Below, one piece after another: positions 28,303 through 37,878 of a stretch of 64,000 nt of DNA. Position 1 is the first letter of the stretch. Each line of letters begins with the position of its first letter. The DNA lies in NCBI RefSeq assembly GCF_006265165.1, contig NZ_VDCH01000003.1, forward strand, positions 1 through 64,000, written 5' to 3'. Origin of the DNA: Chlorobaculum thiosulfatiphilum. GTDB taxonomy: Bacteria > Bacteroidota > Chlorobiia > Chlorobiales > Chlorobiaceae. The notes below the pieces were generated by a model. The model made no database searches, was not told the DNA's origin, and saw only the letters and a list, made by a program, of their open reading frames with translations. The position numbers were made by a program, and so were the translations under genes.

Positions 28303-29085
28303 ATGCTCATCATACCCGCTATAGATATAAAGGAAGGAAAGTGCGTCCGCTTGACCAGGGGTGACTTTGCCCAGAAGAAAATCTATCTCGACAATCCTTG
28401 CGACATGGCGGTCATCTGGCGCAAGCAGAACGCCAAGATGATCCATGTGGTCGATCTCGACGCCGCCCTGACCGGCGAGACGGTCAACTTCGAGAGGATT
28501 CGCGAGATCGTCAACGTGCTCGACATTCCGATCCAGGTCGGCGGCGGTATCCGCTCCGTCGAGGCGGTCGAGAAGTATCTCGAAATCGGCGTCAGCCGCG
28601 TGGTCATCGGCTCGGCGGCGGTCACCAACCCCGGCCTCGTCGCCGATCTTCTCAAGAAATATCGCCCCTCGCAGATCGTCGTTGGCATTGACGCCGAGCA
28701 CGGCGTACCCAAAATCAAGGGGTGGACCGAGAGCAGCAACATGCAGGATTACGAACTTGCCGCCGAAATGAAGAAGCTCGGCGTCGAGCGCATCATCTAC
28801 ACCGACATCACCCGCGACGGTACGTTGCAGGGGGTTGGCTACGAGAGCACCAAACGTTTTGCCGAGAAGGCGGGCATGAAGGTGACCGCGTCGGGCGGCG
28901 TGTGCAGCTCCGACGACCTGCACAAGCTTCGGTCGCTCGAAAAGTACGGCGTGGATTCGGTCATCATCGGCAAGGCGCTCTACGAGTGCAACTTCCCGTG
29001 CCAGGAGATGTGGTACGCCTACGAGGGAGGACTCGGCATCGACGGCGAGTTCTCCACGGCCCGCAAAAAGGAGTGCTGCTCCTGA
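28303..29085 (+). CDS. hisA: Phosphoribosyl-ProFAR isomerase
   Basis: A 260-residue TIM barrel. The start MLIIPAIDIKEGKCVRLTRG carries catalytic Asp8. 'VGGGIRS' and 'YTDITRDGTL' (second catalytic Asp) are the phosphate-binding and active-site blocks of HisA. It isomerises ProFAR to PRFAR, the step before HisFH. Its last codons overlap the probable scpB start. Confidence 0.95.
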   Translation: MLIIPAIDIKEGKCVRLTRGDFAQKKIYLDNPCDMAVIWRKQNAKMIHVVDLDAALTGETVNFERIREIVNVLDIPIQVGGGIRSVEAVEKYLEIGVSRVVIGSAAVTNPGLVADLLKKYRPSQIVVGIDAEHGVPKIKGWTESSNMQDYELAAEMKKLGVERIIYTDITRDGTLQGVGYESTKRFAEKAGMKVTASGGVCSSDDLHKLRSLEKYGVDSVIIGKALYECNFPCQEMWYAYEGGLGIDGEFSTARKKECCS

Positions 29086-29750
29086 CCTCGTCGGCATCGC
29101 GTTCGCAACCATCGACAGCCACCGTGCAGGAGCCGCGCCAACAACAACTCCGGTCGCTCGAAGCGCTGATCTTCTCCTCGGAAGAGCCGGTGAACCTTCA
29201 GACGCTCTGCCAGATCACCGGCCAGAAGCTCACGCCCGGCGAACTTCAGGAGGCGGTCGATGAACTTAACCGGGACTACGAGGCGACCGGCAGAACCTTC
29301 CGCATTCACGCCATCGCCGGAGGCTACCGCTTCCTCACCGAGCCGGAGTTCGCCGATCTCGTTCGCCAGTTGCTCGCGCCGGTGATTCAGCGGCGGCTTT
29401 CGCGCTCCATGATCGAAGTGCTTGCCGTGGTGGCCTGGCATCAGCCCGTCACGAAGGGCGAAATCCAGCAGATCAGGGGCGCGAGTCCCGACTACCCGAT
29501 CGACCGCTTGCTCGCGCGCGGGCTCGTCGAGGTGCGTGGCAGGGCCGATTCGCCCGGACGTCCGTTGCAGTACGGCACGACCGCGGCATTCCTCGACCTG
29601 TTCCACTTGCCGAGCCTGAAGGATTTGCCCAGGTTGCGTGAAATCAAGGAGATACTTCGGGAACACGAGGAGCAGCAATATCTGGCCGAAGGCATATCGC
29701 CGGAGGCTACGGATGACAATGATAACGGCCAAATTGAAGTAAACGAATGA
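29073..29750 (+). CDS. scpB: Segregation and condensation protein B
   Basis: A protein of about 225 residues. 'LRSLEALIFSSEEPVNLQTLC' begins the first winged helix. 'GGYRFLTEPEFADLVRQLL' and 'RSMIEVLAVVAWHQPVTKGEIQQIRGASPDYPIDRLLARGLVEVRGR..SPGRPLQYGTT' form the second, the standard ScpB core. It bridges the SMC-ScpA condensin. No ATG is available at the front: GTG 29073 (used here) overlaps hisA, and GTG 29124 is the alternative. It overlaps the next gene by four bases. Confidence 0.92.
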   Translation: MLLLTSSASRSQPSTATVQEPRQQQLRSLEALIFSSEEPVNLQTLCQITGQKLTPGELQEAVDELNRDYEATGRTFRIHAIAGGYRFLTEPEFADLVRQLLAPVIQRRLSRSMIEVLAVVAWHQPVTKGEIQQIRGASPDYPIDRLLARGLVEVRGRADSPGRPLQYGTTAAFLDLFHLPSLKDLPRLREIKEILREHEEQQYLAEGISPEATDDNDNGQIEVNE

Positions 29751-30490
29751 AAAAGCAGGTACAGGAAGAGAAGGTCAGGATCAACAAATATCTCGCCATG
29801 TGCGGGGTCGCGTCGCGCCGGGCTGCCGACCAGCTCGTGCTCGAAGGCAAGGTGAGCGTGAATGGCCGCATTGCCGACGAGCCGGGCTTCAGGGTCGATC
29901 CGCGTAACGACGAGGTGATCGTCGATGGGCGGATCATGGCAAAGCCTGAAGCAAAAAAGGTTTACATCCTTTTCAACAAGCCCCGGAATGTCATTACCAC
30001 CAGCCACGACGAGCGCGACCGCCAGCAGATTCTCGACTTTATCGATGTCCGCGAGCGGGTCTTCCCGGTTGGGCGGCTCGACCGGAAGAGCACCGGTCTG
30101 TTATTGCTGACCAACGACGGTACGCTGGCTCACCGGCTGATGCACCCGTCGTCGCAGGTGCAGAAGGAGTACCTCGCCGCGCTTGACGAGAAGTTTCCGC
30201 CCGCGATGCTCCAGAAGCTGACCAGCGGCATGAGGCTCAAGGACACCGGCGAAAAGGTGAGTCCCTGCCGGGCCAAAATTCTCGACGACGGCATGAGCGT
30301 GCTCGTCGGCATCCACGAGGGCAAGAACCATCAGGTGCGGCGCATGTTCAGCACGCTCGGCTTCGAAGTCAAGCGCCTCGACCGCGTGGCCTACGCCGGA
30401 CTGACCCCCGGAGAACTCCGGCGCGGCGAGTGGCGCTTCCTCAGTCGCAATGAGGTCGAAAAACTCTATCGCTTGTGTGGCGGCCACTGA
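29747..30490 (+). CDS. 23S/16S rRNA pseudouridine synthase of the RsuA/RluB family
   Basis: A 247-residue protein. An S4 RNA-binding domain (VRINKYLAMCGVASRRAADQLV, then GKVSVNG) is followed by the RsuA catalytic core. The catalytic Asp is in VGRLDRKSTGLLLLTNDG, and the KNHQVRRMF motif is present. It makes pseudouridine in rRNA; RluB-type action on 23S rRNA is likeliest. It is coupled to scpB by an ATGA overlap, a common bacterial pairing. Confidence 0.92.
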   Translation: MKKQVQEEKVRINKYLAMCGVASRRAADQLVLEGKVSVNGRIADEPGFRVDPRNDEVIVDGRIMAKPEAKKVYILFNKPRNVITTSHDERDRQQILDFIDVRERVFPVGRLDRKSTGLLLLTNDGTLAHRLMHPSSQVQKEYLAALDEKFPPAMLQKLTSGMRLKDTGEKVSPCRAKILDDGMSVLVGIHEGKNHQVRRMFSTLGFEVKRLDRVAYAGLTPGELRRGEWRFLSRNEVEKLYRLCGGH

Positions 30491-30501
30491 TTATATTTGA
30501 C

Positions 30502-30527
30502 AATTCCCGTTTCGTGTAACGGGAATT
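30502..30527 (+). terminator. Stem-loop after the hisH-hisA-scpB-rluB run
   Basis: AATTCCCGTT, loop TCGTGT, AACGGGAATT: a perfect 10-bp stem 12 bases after the pseudouridine synthase stop. The tail is TCGCC and not a T-run, so termination is probable but not certain. Confidence 0.55.
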
Positions 30528-30564
30528 TCGCCTCTCTCTCTCCAACCTTCATCGACCCCTTGCG

Positions 30565-32565
30565 ATGAAACCGACATACCTCACTCTGCTGCGCCGCATG
30601 ACGGCGTCAGCCCTTCTTTTGGCGTCCGTGGCCTCGCCAGCTCCGGCGCTTGCCTTCGACTCGTTCGAAGAGCTTCTCGACCGCCCGGAGCCGGAGAGCA
30701 CCGCCGAGGAGCTGTTCAGCGATCTCGAAGAGCTGCGCCGGAAGAAAATTCCGGTCAATCTCGCCACCGAAGAGCGATTGCTCGAACTGCCGCTGATGAG
30801 CGCCGCCGATGCGGCGAAGATCATCGAATGGCGGCGAAAGCGCGGCCCGCTCGACTCCATCGCCCAGCTCGAAGCGGCGATCGGCGTCGATGCCGCCCGC
30901 CGACTCGCGCCGTACCTTTCGTTCGAGCCGCCGCCCGCGGCAAAGAAAAAAGAGCCGTCCGGAAAACTCCGGGGCAGCGTGATCGGGCGCGTTTATTGGG
31001 AGGATCCGCCACGCGCGGGGATCGAAAACGGCAAGTATGCCGGAGGCAACCGGCACGTTTACAGCCGCTTCCAGGCGGCCACGCCGCACTTTGGCGCGCA
31101 TCTCCTGTCGGACAGCGATGTCGGCGAGCCGGAGATCGACGACTTCCTCTCGTTCAACGTTCACGCCGAGCGGATCGGCATTCTGAGGCAGGCGGTCGCC
31201 GGAAATTACAAGCTCAGCTTCGGGCAGGGCTTGCTCTTCGGCCAGGGGCGCTACTTTTTCAAAGGCTCGGACGCCATCGACGGTGTGCTGTTCTTCGCCT
31301 CGGCGCTTCGGACCTACAACTCGGCGGGTGAGGACAACTTCCTGCAAGGTGCGGCGGCGACGCTCTCGCCGGGGCCATTCGAGGTGACGGCCTTCACTTC
31401 GAGCAACAAGGTCGATGCGAGCATCAAGAATGAGGTGGTCACGAGCATTGCCACCGGCGGCTATCATCGCACGGAGAACGAACTCAAAAAGAAGGACAAC
31501 CTCACTCAGGAGGTCAAGGGCGTGAATCTCCGCTACCGCTATCGCGCCGGAGCGCTGAGCACCGCCATCGGCGCGACCTGGGCAAGCTACCGGTATGGCC
31601 TGCCTCTCGAACTGCTTGACGGCGAGCGTGGCGGCCAGCTCGCATCGGTCGAAGCGAGCGCCGTGTATCGCAACGCCCAGGTTTTCGGCGAAGCCGCATA
31701 CGCCGATGCCTCCGACGCCACGTCATGGATCTGCGGCGTTCAGGCCGATCTGGCCGAGGGGATTACCGGCGTCATCTCCATGCGTGACTACGCCTTCGAT
31801 TACTACTCCCCGTTCGCCGGGGCATTCGCCGAGCGGGGCGACAACGCGGCGAACGAGTCGGGCCTCTATCTTGGACTCAAGGCAAAGGTGCTCGACAACC
31901 TGACCCTTGCCGGTTTGTACGATAAATTCAGATTTCCGGTGCTCGACAAGCGGTATTACGCCCTCTCATCATCGGGCTACGAAACGCGATTTTACGCCAC
32001 CTGGAAGCAGAACCGCTGGATGAGCTGGGACGTGATGTATCAGCACAAGGAGAAGGAGGAGGCCAAAAAGCAGTTCGATAAAAACGTCGGGTTTTCGCAT
32101 TACGTGCCGGTACCCAAAATTACCAACCGGGCGCAGCTCAGCCTCGTGGCCCGGTGTTCTCCAGGCATCACGCTGAAATCGCGAGCCGCATTCAAGAGCC
32201 TCCGGAGCCACTTCATCAGCGGGACGGAGAGCGAAGAGGGGTGGCTTCTCTACCAGCAGCTCAACTGGAAAAGCGGCCCCGTCACCCTCAAAACCCGCCT
32301 GGCCCGCTTCGACACCGACAGCTACGACGCCGCGCTGTATGCCTACGAAGACGACCTCCCGCTGGTTTACACGATCAACGCCTACTATGGCCGGGGCAAA
32401 GCGTGGTTCATTTTGCTCGACTTCGAGCCGGTGAAAAACTTCAACCTGACCGCCAAATACGAAACGACGTGGTACGACGACCGCGAAGTTTACAGCAGCG
32501 GCAACGACCTCCGCAACACCGCCTCGCCAGCCTCGTATCACGTGGGGTGTATGCTGAAGTTCTGA
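30565..32565 (+). CDS. Exported protein: helix-hairpin-helix domain plus large outer-membrane beta barrel
   Basis: A 666-residue protein. The signal peptide ends near residue 30 (VASPAPALA). Residues 60-125 (IPVNLATEERLLELPLMSAADAAKIIEWRRKRGPLDSIAQL) are a ComEA-like helix-hairpin-helix pair. The remaining 500 residues alternate in short strands with many Tyr/Phe and end SYHVGCMLKF, a typical outer-membrane barrel terminus. Homologous proteins in Bacteroidetes/Chlorobi are of unknown function. The helix-hairpin-helix may bind DNA in the periplasm or may simply be a structural repeat. Monocistronic. Confidence 0.75.
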   Translation: MKPTYLTLLRRMTASALLLASVASPAPALAFDSFEELLDRPEPESTAEELFSDLEELRRKKIPVNLATEERLLELPLMSAADAAKIIEWRRKRGPLDSIAQLEAAIGVDAARRLAPYLSFEPPPAAKKKEPSGKLRGSVIGRVYWEDPPRAGIENGKYAGGNRHVYSRFQAATPHFGAHLLSDSDVGEPEIDDFLSFNVHAERIGILRQAVAGNYKLSFGQGLLFGQGRYFFKGSDAIDGVLFFASALRTYNSAGEDNFLQGAAATLSPGPFEVTAFTSSNKVDASIKNEVVTSIATGGYHRTENELKKKDNLTQEVKGVNLRYRYRAGALSTAIGATWASYRYGLPLELLDGERGGQLASVEASAVYRNAQVFGEAAYADASDATSWICGVQADLAEGITGVISMRDYAFDYYSPFAGAFAERGDNAANESGLYLGLKAKVLDNLTLAGLYDKFRFPVLDKRYYALSSSGYETRFYATWKQNRWMSWDVMYQHKEKEEAKKQFDKNVGFSHYVPVPKITNRAQLSLVARCSPGITLKSRAAFKSLRSHFISGTESEEGWLLYQQLNWKSGPVTLKTRLARFDTDSYDAALYAYEDDLPLVYTINAYYGRGKAWFILLDFEPVKNFNLTAKYETTWYDDREVYSSGNDLRNTASPASYHVGCMLKF

Positions 32566-32760
32566 GGTGGAAGAGCAGGACGAATGGGCGAACCAAACAG
32601 ACAGGAGTGAATCGAAAATGGTTCGGTGCGCTCTCTTGTGGTTGCTGAATTCTTACATTGTCAGAAAGGCACAGGTTGAATTGTAACGGGGCAGGCCATC
32701 TTTTTTGTCAGAGAGCGGTTCGGGAGTTTTCCCGTTAACCCGGCAAGAACTGGATAGTGT

Positions 32761-33402
32761 ATGGAAAATTTGTGGATTCACGCGCTGACGGTGTTCATGG
32801 GGTTTTTCGCGATTATGAACCCTATCGCCAGTGTGCCGATTTTTCTGAGCCTCACGGAGGGCGATGATGAAAAGACGACGGCGATGGTCGCGTCGCGCGC
32901 GCTGCTGCTGGCGTTTCTGATCGTGACGATCTTTTCGGTGGCCGGGAAACTCATCTTCGACCTCTTCGGCATCACGCTGCCCGCGTTTCAGATTACGGGC
33001 GGGTTGCTGTTTTTTCTGATTGGCTTTCACATGCTGCAAGGCGACCAGTCAAGTGTGCAGCACCCGAGCGAAAAGGACAAAAAGAAGTCGCTCGAAGCGG
33101 CGCTCAGCGTAACGGTCTCGCCGCTGGCGATGCCGATTCTGGCCGGGCCGGGCACGATCGCTACGGCGATGAACTTCTCGACGGGCGAGAATTTTATGGA
33201 TATGGCCGTGACGATCGCCATGTTCGGCCTGCTCTGCATCATCACCTACGTGCTCTTCGTTTCGGGCGAAAAGTTCGTCACTTACATCGGAGCCAGCGCC
33301 CTCGGCGTCATTACGCGAATGATGGGTTTGATTCTTGCCGTCATCGGCTCCCAGATGGTGATAACCGGAGTGCGCGGCGCGTTCGGTCTCGCCGCCGGGT
33401 GA
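32761..33402 (+). CDS. MarC-family integral membrane protein
   Basis: A 213-residue protein with six hydrophobic helices. 'GFFAIMNPIASVPIFLSLT' at the start and 'AVTVSPLAMPILAGPGTIATAM' in the middle are the two repeated NP(I/V) and P(L/A)..PGPG signatures of MarC/UPF0056. Function is not established; it is no longer thought to be an antibiotic efflux pump. ATG 32761 begins the first helix context. The preceding 195 bases hold no clear gene. Confidence 0.88.
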   Translation: MENLWIHALTVFMGFFAIMNPIASVPIFLSLTEGDDEKTTAMVASRALLLAFLIVTIFSVAGKLIFDLFGITLPAFQITGGLLFFLIGFHMLQGDQSSVQHPSEKDKKKSLEAALSVTVSPLAMPILAGPGTIATAMNFSTGENFMDMAVTIAMFGLLCIITYVLFVSGEKFVTYIGASALGVITRMMGLILAVIGSQMVITGVRGAFGLAAG

Positions 33403-33699
33403 TGATTTCGATGCGCCGGAAGACGATCTCGTCGAAATGGTTTACGGGGTTGCGAGAAGTGAGCTTGAAAAGGCGGATGTGGCAGTTTTTATGCGGAGGT
33501 GGGTAAGAAAGAGATGATCGTGGATGAGCAAATGCTGCGAGGTGTTGGGAGTCAGACTTTTTTCTCTCAGGCGATTATTTGTGCCAACCAGAATGACGTA
33601 AAAATCACCAGCCGTAAGCATAGCGGCGCAGCAATCCAGAGTGTGGCAGCGGACGTGTTGAGGGGCAAGTCAGGAAGCATAGCATGCCGCTGTTTGCGG
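33403..33699. other. Intergenic region with possible coding debris
   Basis: From 33401 one plus-strand frame reads DDFDAPEDDLVEMVYGVA, then RSELEKADVAVFMRRW, to a stop near 33516. It looks protein-like, but there is no start and I do not recognise it. It may be the tail of a decayed gene. The rest is unassigned. No repeat or hairpin of note. Confidence 0.3.
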
Positions 33700-34380
33700 T
33701 CAGGTGGATTTACTGGTTATACGATTTTTTAAATACGGTAGCATCACTTGCCAGTCTTGTGAAACCCTATCAACACCATTTCTATTTCTGTAGTTTTGAC
33801 CATGTGGGCCTGTATGGGCTTGAAAAAAAATTTCCGTGCCTTGGTGTGAAAAATGTGATTTTACTGCTTCTTCCATGTCTTTTACAGATTCTAAACCGCA
33901 AGCCTTTCTGATTGCATCAAATGTAGCTCTTCCAAGACATATTGCAATTTGCGGTTTAATAATTTCAATGATAGGTAAAGTAAAATCTTTTGCGGCTTTA
34001 AGTAGATCTTTTTTGGGAATGTACGCATCCATTGGGCCAGGTTTTATATATGGAAAAAGATTGGTTGCATATGTTTGCTCAAAAGTTACATTAAGATGTT
34101 TTTTAAGTAATTTTTTAAGTTTTATGTTTGTTCTTACGGAGGGGGTATACCCATATTCCAATGTTTCCTGACATACATTTTCCTGAAAACTTTCTTTTGA
34201 ACACCAATCCTGTAAGATTATGAGAATATCTGCATCAGTATTATGAGCTGATTTGCTATAGGGTGATACATAATCACACTCCCATATTCCACCGTTATAA
34301 TCTCCTATCGCAGTGTACCCTTCATAAGTTATTGCTTTACGTTTTTCTGCTAGGGCAAATAATTTAGCTGATTTGCTCAC
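33700..34380 (-). CDS. Uracil-DNA-glycosylase-superfamily-like protein, accessory
   Basis: A 226-residue protein, AT-rich. 'ADILIILQDW' occupies the place of the glycosylase motif A strand. 'TYATNLFPYIKPG', 'IIEIIKPQIAICLGRATFDAIR' (the usual 'l..l.P..iv.lG..A...l' helix-strand) and 'FFQAHTGPHGQNYRN', a His motif in place of HPSP, follow. The order and spacing fit the UDG fold, but the catalytic motif A is altered (no GEDPG/GEAPG). It may be a divergent family member with another role. No partner gene is adjacent and the codon use suggests transfer. The gap to mutS2 (34381-34644) has no gene. Confidence 0.6.
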   Translation of the reverse strand: MSKSAKLFALAEKRKAITYEGYTAIGDYNGGIWECDYVSPYSKSAHNTDADILIILQDWCSKESFQENVCQETLEYGYTPSVRTNIKLKKLLKKHLNVTFEQTYATNLFPYIKPGPMDAYIPKKDLLKAAKDFTLPIIEIIKPQIAICLGRATFDAIRKACGLESVKDMEEAVKSHFSHQGTEIFFQAHTGPHGQNYRNRNGVDRVSQDWQVMLPYLKNRITSKST

Positions 34381-34644
34381 TTTTACCTCTGTATAACATT
34401 AATTAGATTGATCCGCGCAAGACGTGGATTTTTGATTACTTAGAATTTAGTGTTTCATCAGAAAATCCCCACATAGTTCCGCCAATCTGAGCGCAACAGA
34501 CCGCAGATTTTTTATCAGCTCGACGAAGCTCCTCGGCATCACTATCCCATTTCCTCATCCCCCAACAAAATCCTTCGCCCTCACCCTTTTTCAGGATTAT
34601 CTTTTATCTTGGCGGCGGTAGTGTGAACGAAGTGAAACAGTGTT

Positions 34645-37050
34645 ATGGTGAATATGGACGAAATGGCAACGAAAGAATCAGTCTCCCTGCTCAGAAAGCT
34701 TGAGTTTGACAAGGTGGCGCGTCATGCGGCGGGGTTTTGCATCTCGGCGATGGGGAGCGATCTCGTTATGGAGATGGGGCTTCCCGATGAGTGCGAGCGG
34801 GAACTCGTGCGGGTGCTTGAGTTGAAGAACTTTCTGCTCGAAGGCGAGCCGCTGCCGTTTTCGCGCCTGCCCGATACGCGCCACTTGCTCGACAAGCTCG
34901 AAGTGCTCGACAGTTGGCTCGATGCCGCCGAGCTGCTCGATATTTTCCATCTCCTGCAAAGCGCCGCGCAACTGCGCAAGTTCATGTTCGCCAGCCGCGA
35001 GCGCTTTGTGGAACTGAACGAATTCACCATCCGCCTCTGGCTCGAAAAGAGCATCCAGTTCGCCATTTCGCAGGCTATCGACGAGCGGGCCGTGGTGCGC
35101 GATACGGCCAGCGACGCCCTCTACGAAATCCGCAAAAACCTCGGCGAGGCGCGTGACGGACTGCGGCGCAAGATGGAGCGCATCCTGCGGCGCTGCCAGG
35201 CCGAGGGGTGGCTGATGGAGGAGACCGTGGCGCTCAAAAACGGACGGCAGGCGCTGGCGTTCAGGGTCGAGAACAAGCACCGGCTGCACGGCTACATCCA
35301 GGACTACTCGCAAACCGGCCAGACCGTCTTCATCGAACCCGCCGAAACGCTCGAAATCAGCAACCGGATTCAGGAACTTGAAATCGCCGAGCGGCGCGAG
35401 ATCGAGCGCATCCTCAAGGCGCTCTCCGCGCAGGTGCGCCAGGAGCTGGAAAACGTGCGCCACAACGAGGGGATCATGGCCGCCTTCGACTCGCTCTATG
35501 CGCGGGCGAGGCTCGCCGTCGAGACCGCCTCAACGCTGCCGCAAATTTCGGCGGGGCGGCGGCTGAAGATCGTCAAGGGCTACCATCCGTGGCTCTTCAT
35601 TTCGCACGGTTTTTCGAAGGAGAAGGTCTTTCCGCTCGATCTGGAGCTTGGCGAGGAGGAGCACACGCTGGTCATTTCGGGGCCGAACGCGGGGGGCAAG
35701 TCAGTGGCGATGAAGACTGCCGGGCTGCTCGTCTGCATGTTGCGCCACGGCTACCTCGCGCCGTGCAGCGAGAGCTCGGTTTTTCCACTCTTCAACGGCC
35801 TCTTCATCGAAATCGGCGACGAGCAGTCGATCGAGAACGACCTTTCGACCTTCAGCTCGCACCTCTCGGCGATCCGCGACATTCTCGACCACGCCGCGCC
35901 CGACAGCCTCGTGCTCATCGACGAGCTGTGCTCCGGCACCGACGTCGAGGAGGGGAGCGCCATCGCCCGCGCGGTGATCGAGGAGCTGCTCGCGCGCGGC
36001 GTCAAGACCATCGTGACGACGCACCTCGGCGAGCTGAAGCTCTACGCCCACCGGCGCGAGGGCGTCGTCAACGGCGCGATGGAGTTCGACCAGCACGGCC
36101 TCGCGCCGACCTTCCGCTTCCTGAAAGGCGTGCCGGGCAACAGCTTCGCCTTCGCCATGATGCGGCGCATGGGCTTTTCGGACGAGATCGTCAGCAGCGC
36201 CACGAGCTTTCTCGAAGGCGGCCACGCGGGGCTGGAGGAGATGATCGAGGATTTCCGGCAGGGGGTCGAGAAGAACCGCCAGCTTGTCGAGGGACTCGAA
36301 AAGGAGCGCCGCGAGCTTGACGCGATGCGCACGAGTGCCGCGTCCGAAAAGGCGGAGCTGCGCAAAAAGACGCAGGAGCTGAAAAGCCGCGGCCTGCGCG
36401 ACCTCGACCGCCAGCTCGAACAGGCCCGCAAGGAGATTCGCGATCTGGTGCGCGAGGTGAAGGAGCATCCCGGCGACGAGGCCACGCTGCACAAGGCGCG
36501 GACGCGGCTGGCCGGAATGAAACAGGAGGCCGGGGCGAAGGAGGAGGCCGTCGAGCGGGAGCTGGCCCCGGCGGCCGACCTGAGCATCCGGCCCGGCGAC
36601 ACGGTCAGGATCGGCGACACTAACACCACCGGCGAGGTGGAGTTGATCCAGGGCGACTCCGCCGTGGTGCGGTGCGGCAACTTCCGGCTGACCACCGCGC
36701 TCAGGGGTCTCGAAAAGATTTCCCGCGCCGGAGCCAGGAAGCTGCAAAAGGATGCCACGACGGGCGCGGCGGCGGCAAAGAGCTGGTCGGTGCAGTCGGC
36801 GCCGCTCGAATCGACACGCCTCGACCTGCGCGGCCTGACGGGCGAGGAGGCCATCGCCGAAATCGGGCGCTTCATCGACGCGCTGGCCGTGCGCCGGATG
36901 CCGTCGGGCACGATCATCCACGGCAAAGGCTCCGGCGCGCTCCGGCTGCGCACGTCTGAATTTCTCAAGCAGCACCCGCGCGTCAAGAGCTTTCGTCTCG
37001 GCGACTGGCAGGAGGGAGGCGCGGGCGTGACGGTGGTGGAGCTGCGCTGA
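34645..37050 (+). CDS. mutS2: Endonuclease MutS2
   Basis: An 801-residue protein. A MutS core and lever region (residues 1-330, with EEGSAIARAVIEELLARG later) is followed by the ATPase with Walker A GPNAGGKS (about 347-354), Walker B LVLIDELCSGTD and 'TTHLGELKLYA'. A long charged coiled coil spans about 530-640. The C-terminal Smr nuclease domain runs from about 726 to 801 (LDLRGLTGEEAIAEI, then IIHGKGSGALR). It suppresses homologous recombination or rescues collided ribosomes. Three in-frame ATGs (34645, 34654, 34663) are possible starts; the last gives the most family-like N-terminus. Confidence 0.93.
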   Translation: MVNMDEMATKESVSLLRKLEFDKVARHAAGFCISAMGSDLVMEMGLPDECERELVRVLELKNFLLEGEPLPFSRLPDTRHLLDKLEVLDSWLDAAELLDIFHLLQSAAQLRKFMFASRERFVELNEFTIRLWLEKSIQFAISQAIDERAVVRDTASDALYEIRKNLGEARDGLRRKMERILRRCQAEGWLMEETVALKNGRQALAFRVENKHRLHGYIQDYSQTGQTVFIEPAETLEISNRIQELEIAERREIERILKALSAQVRQELENVRHNEGIMAAFDSLYARARLAVETASTLPQISAGRRLKIVKGYHPWLFISHGFSKEKVFPLDLELGEEEHTLVISGPNAGGKSVAMKTAGLLVCMLRHGYLAPCSESSVFPLFNGLFIEIGDEQSIENDLSTFSSHLSAIRDILDHAAPDSLVLIDELCSGTDVEEGSAIARAVIEELLARGVKTIVTTHLGELKLYAHRREGVVNGAMEFDQHGLAPTFRFLKGVPGNSFAFAMMRRMGFSDEIVSSATSFLEGGHAGLEEMIEDFRQGVEKNRQLVEGLEKERRELDAMRTSAASEKAELRKKTQELKSRGLRDLDRQLEQARKEIRDLVREVKEHPGDEATLHKARTRLAGMKQEAGAKEEAVERELAPAADLSIRPGDTVRIGDTNTTGEVELIQGDSAVVRCGNFRLTTALRGLEKISRAGARKLQKDATTGAAAAKSWSVQSAPLESTRLDLRGLTGEEAIAEIGRFIDALAVRRMPSGTIIHGKGSGALRLRTSEFLKQHPRVKSFRLGDWQEGGAGVTVVELR

Positions 37051-37150
37051 GGCGGCACTTGCAAAAGTTGCGTCCGCGCATGGCCGCAGGCGTTGAAAAT
37101 AAGCGAGGGATGAAGTATCTTTCGCCCTTGCGAACGTCCGGGCAAGAATT

Positions 37151-37216
37151 TGTCATTCTGAATGGCACGGAGCGAACTCATGCGCAAGTCCCGACTTCGC
37201 CCGACTCAGAATGACA
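37151..37216. repeat. TGTCATTCTGA fold-back repeat
   Basis: TGTCATTCTGA (37151-37161) and its exact inverse (37206-37216) enclose a second small stem (AAGTCCCGACTT). It lies in the 227-base gap between mutS2 and pgsA. A related unit (GCTTCGCTCAGCATGACA) is at 45734-45755. It appears to be a dispersed intergenic repeat. Confidence 0.6.
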
Positions 37217-37277
37217 ATCAGGGCTATCAGAATCGATAGCGCTCAGCGTCGGAATAATATCAGCCTTCATCACCAAC

Positions 37278-37874
37278 ATGACCTTTTCCAACCAGCTCAC
37301 CATACTGAGAATCGTTCTTGTGCCGGTTTTCGTGATTCTGCTCATGCAGTCCGGCGCGTGGTACAAGCTGGCGGGGGTCATCGTGTTCGTCGTCGCGTCG
37401 CTGACGGACATCTACGACGGCTACCATGCGCGAAAGTACGGGCAGATCACCCGGCTCGGCGCGTTTCTCGACCCTCTCGCCGACAAGCTGCTCATCACCT
37501 CGGCGTTTCTTTTCTATGTCTGGCAGGGGTATCTGGCGCTCTGGATGGTGCTGCTGGTGGCCGCTCGCGACATCATGGTCACGGGGCTGCGGGTCTGGGC
37601 CGAGCATATCGACCATCCCGTGGTGACCAGCCAGGAGGCCAAGTACAAAACTCTCGCCCAGAACCTGTTCGCCTATTTCATCATGCTCTTCATCCTTTTG
37701 AAAGAGCAGAGCTTTTTCGGCCCGAAGGCGGCGGCGCTCATGGATGAAATCCTCTATTCGCCCTGGCTCGATTACGTGATGCTCGCCATCACGCTCTTCA
37801 CGGTCTGGACGGGCGTTTCGTATCTCATCAGCAACCGGACGCTTTTTGTTCGCAAACCGGCGGGAGGCCGCTGA
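37278..37874 (+). CDS. pgsA: CDP-diacylglycerol-glycerol-3-phosphate 3-phosphatidyltransferase
   Basis: A 198-residue inner-membrane enzyme. The CDP-alcohol phosphotransferase motif D-x2-D-G-x2-A-R-x8-G-x3-D-x3-D is complete in DIYDGYHARKYGQITRLGAF plus LDPLAD. It makes phosphatidylglycerol phosphate. The next gene, four bases on, encodes the phosphatase that finishes phosphatidylglycerol, so the pair forms a pathway unit. ATG 37278 gives 'MTFSNQLTILRI', the usual start. Confidence 0.93.
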   Translation: MTFSNQLTILRIVLVPVFVILLMQSGAWYKLAGVIVFVVASLTDIYDGYHARKYGQITRLGAFLDPLADKLLITSAFLFYVWQGYLALWMVLLVAARDIMVTGLRVWAEHIDHPVVTSQEAKYKTLAQNLFAYFIMLFILLKEQSFFGPKAAALMDEILYSPWLDYVMLAITLFTVWTGVSYLISNRTLFVRKPAGGR

Positions 37875-37878
37875 CGTC

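Noticed and set aside
33499-33732. 77-residue plus-strand ORF before the UDG-like gene
   Set aside because: It runs into the UDG-like gene on the other strand and has no domain or good start context.
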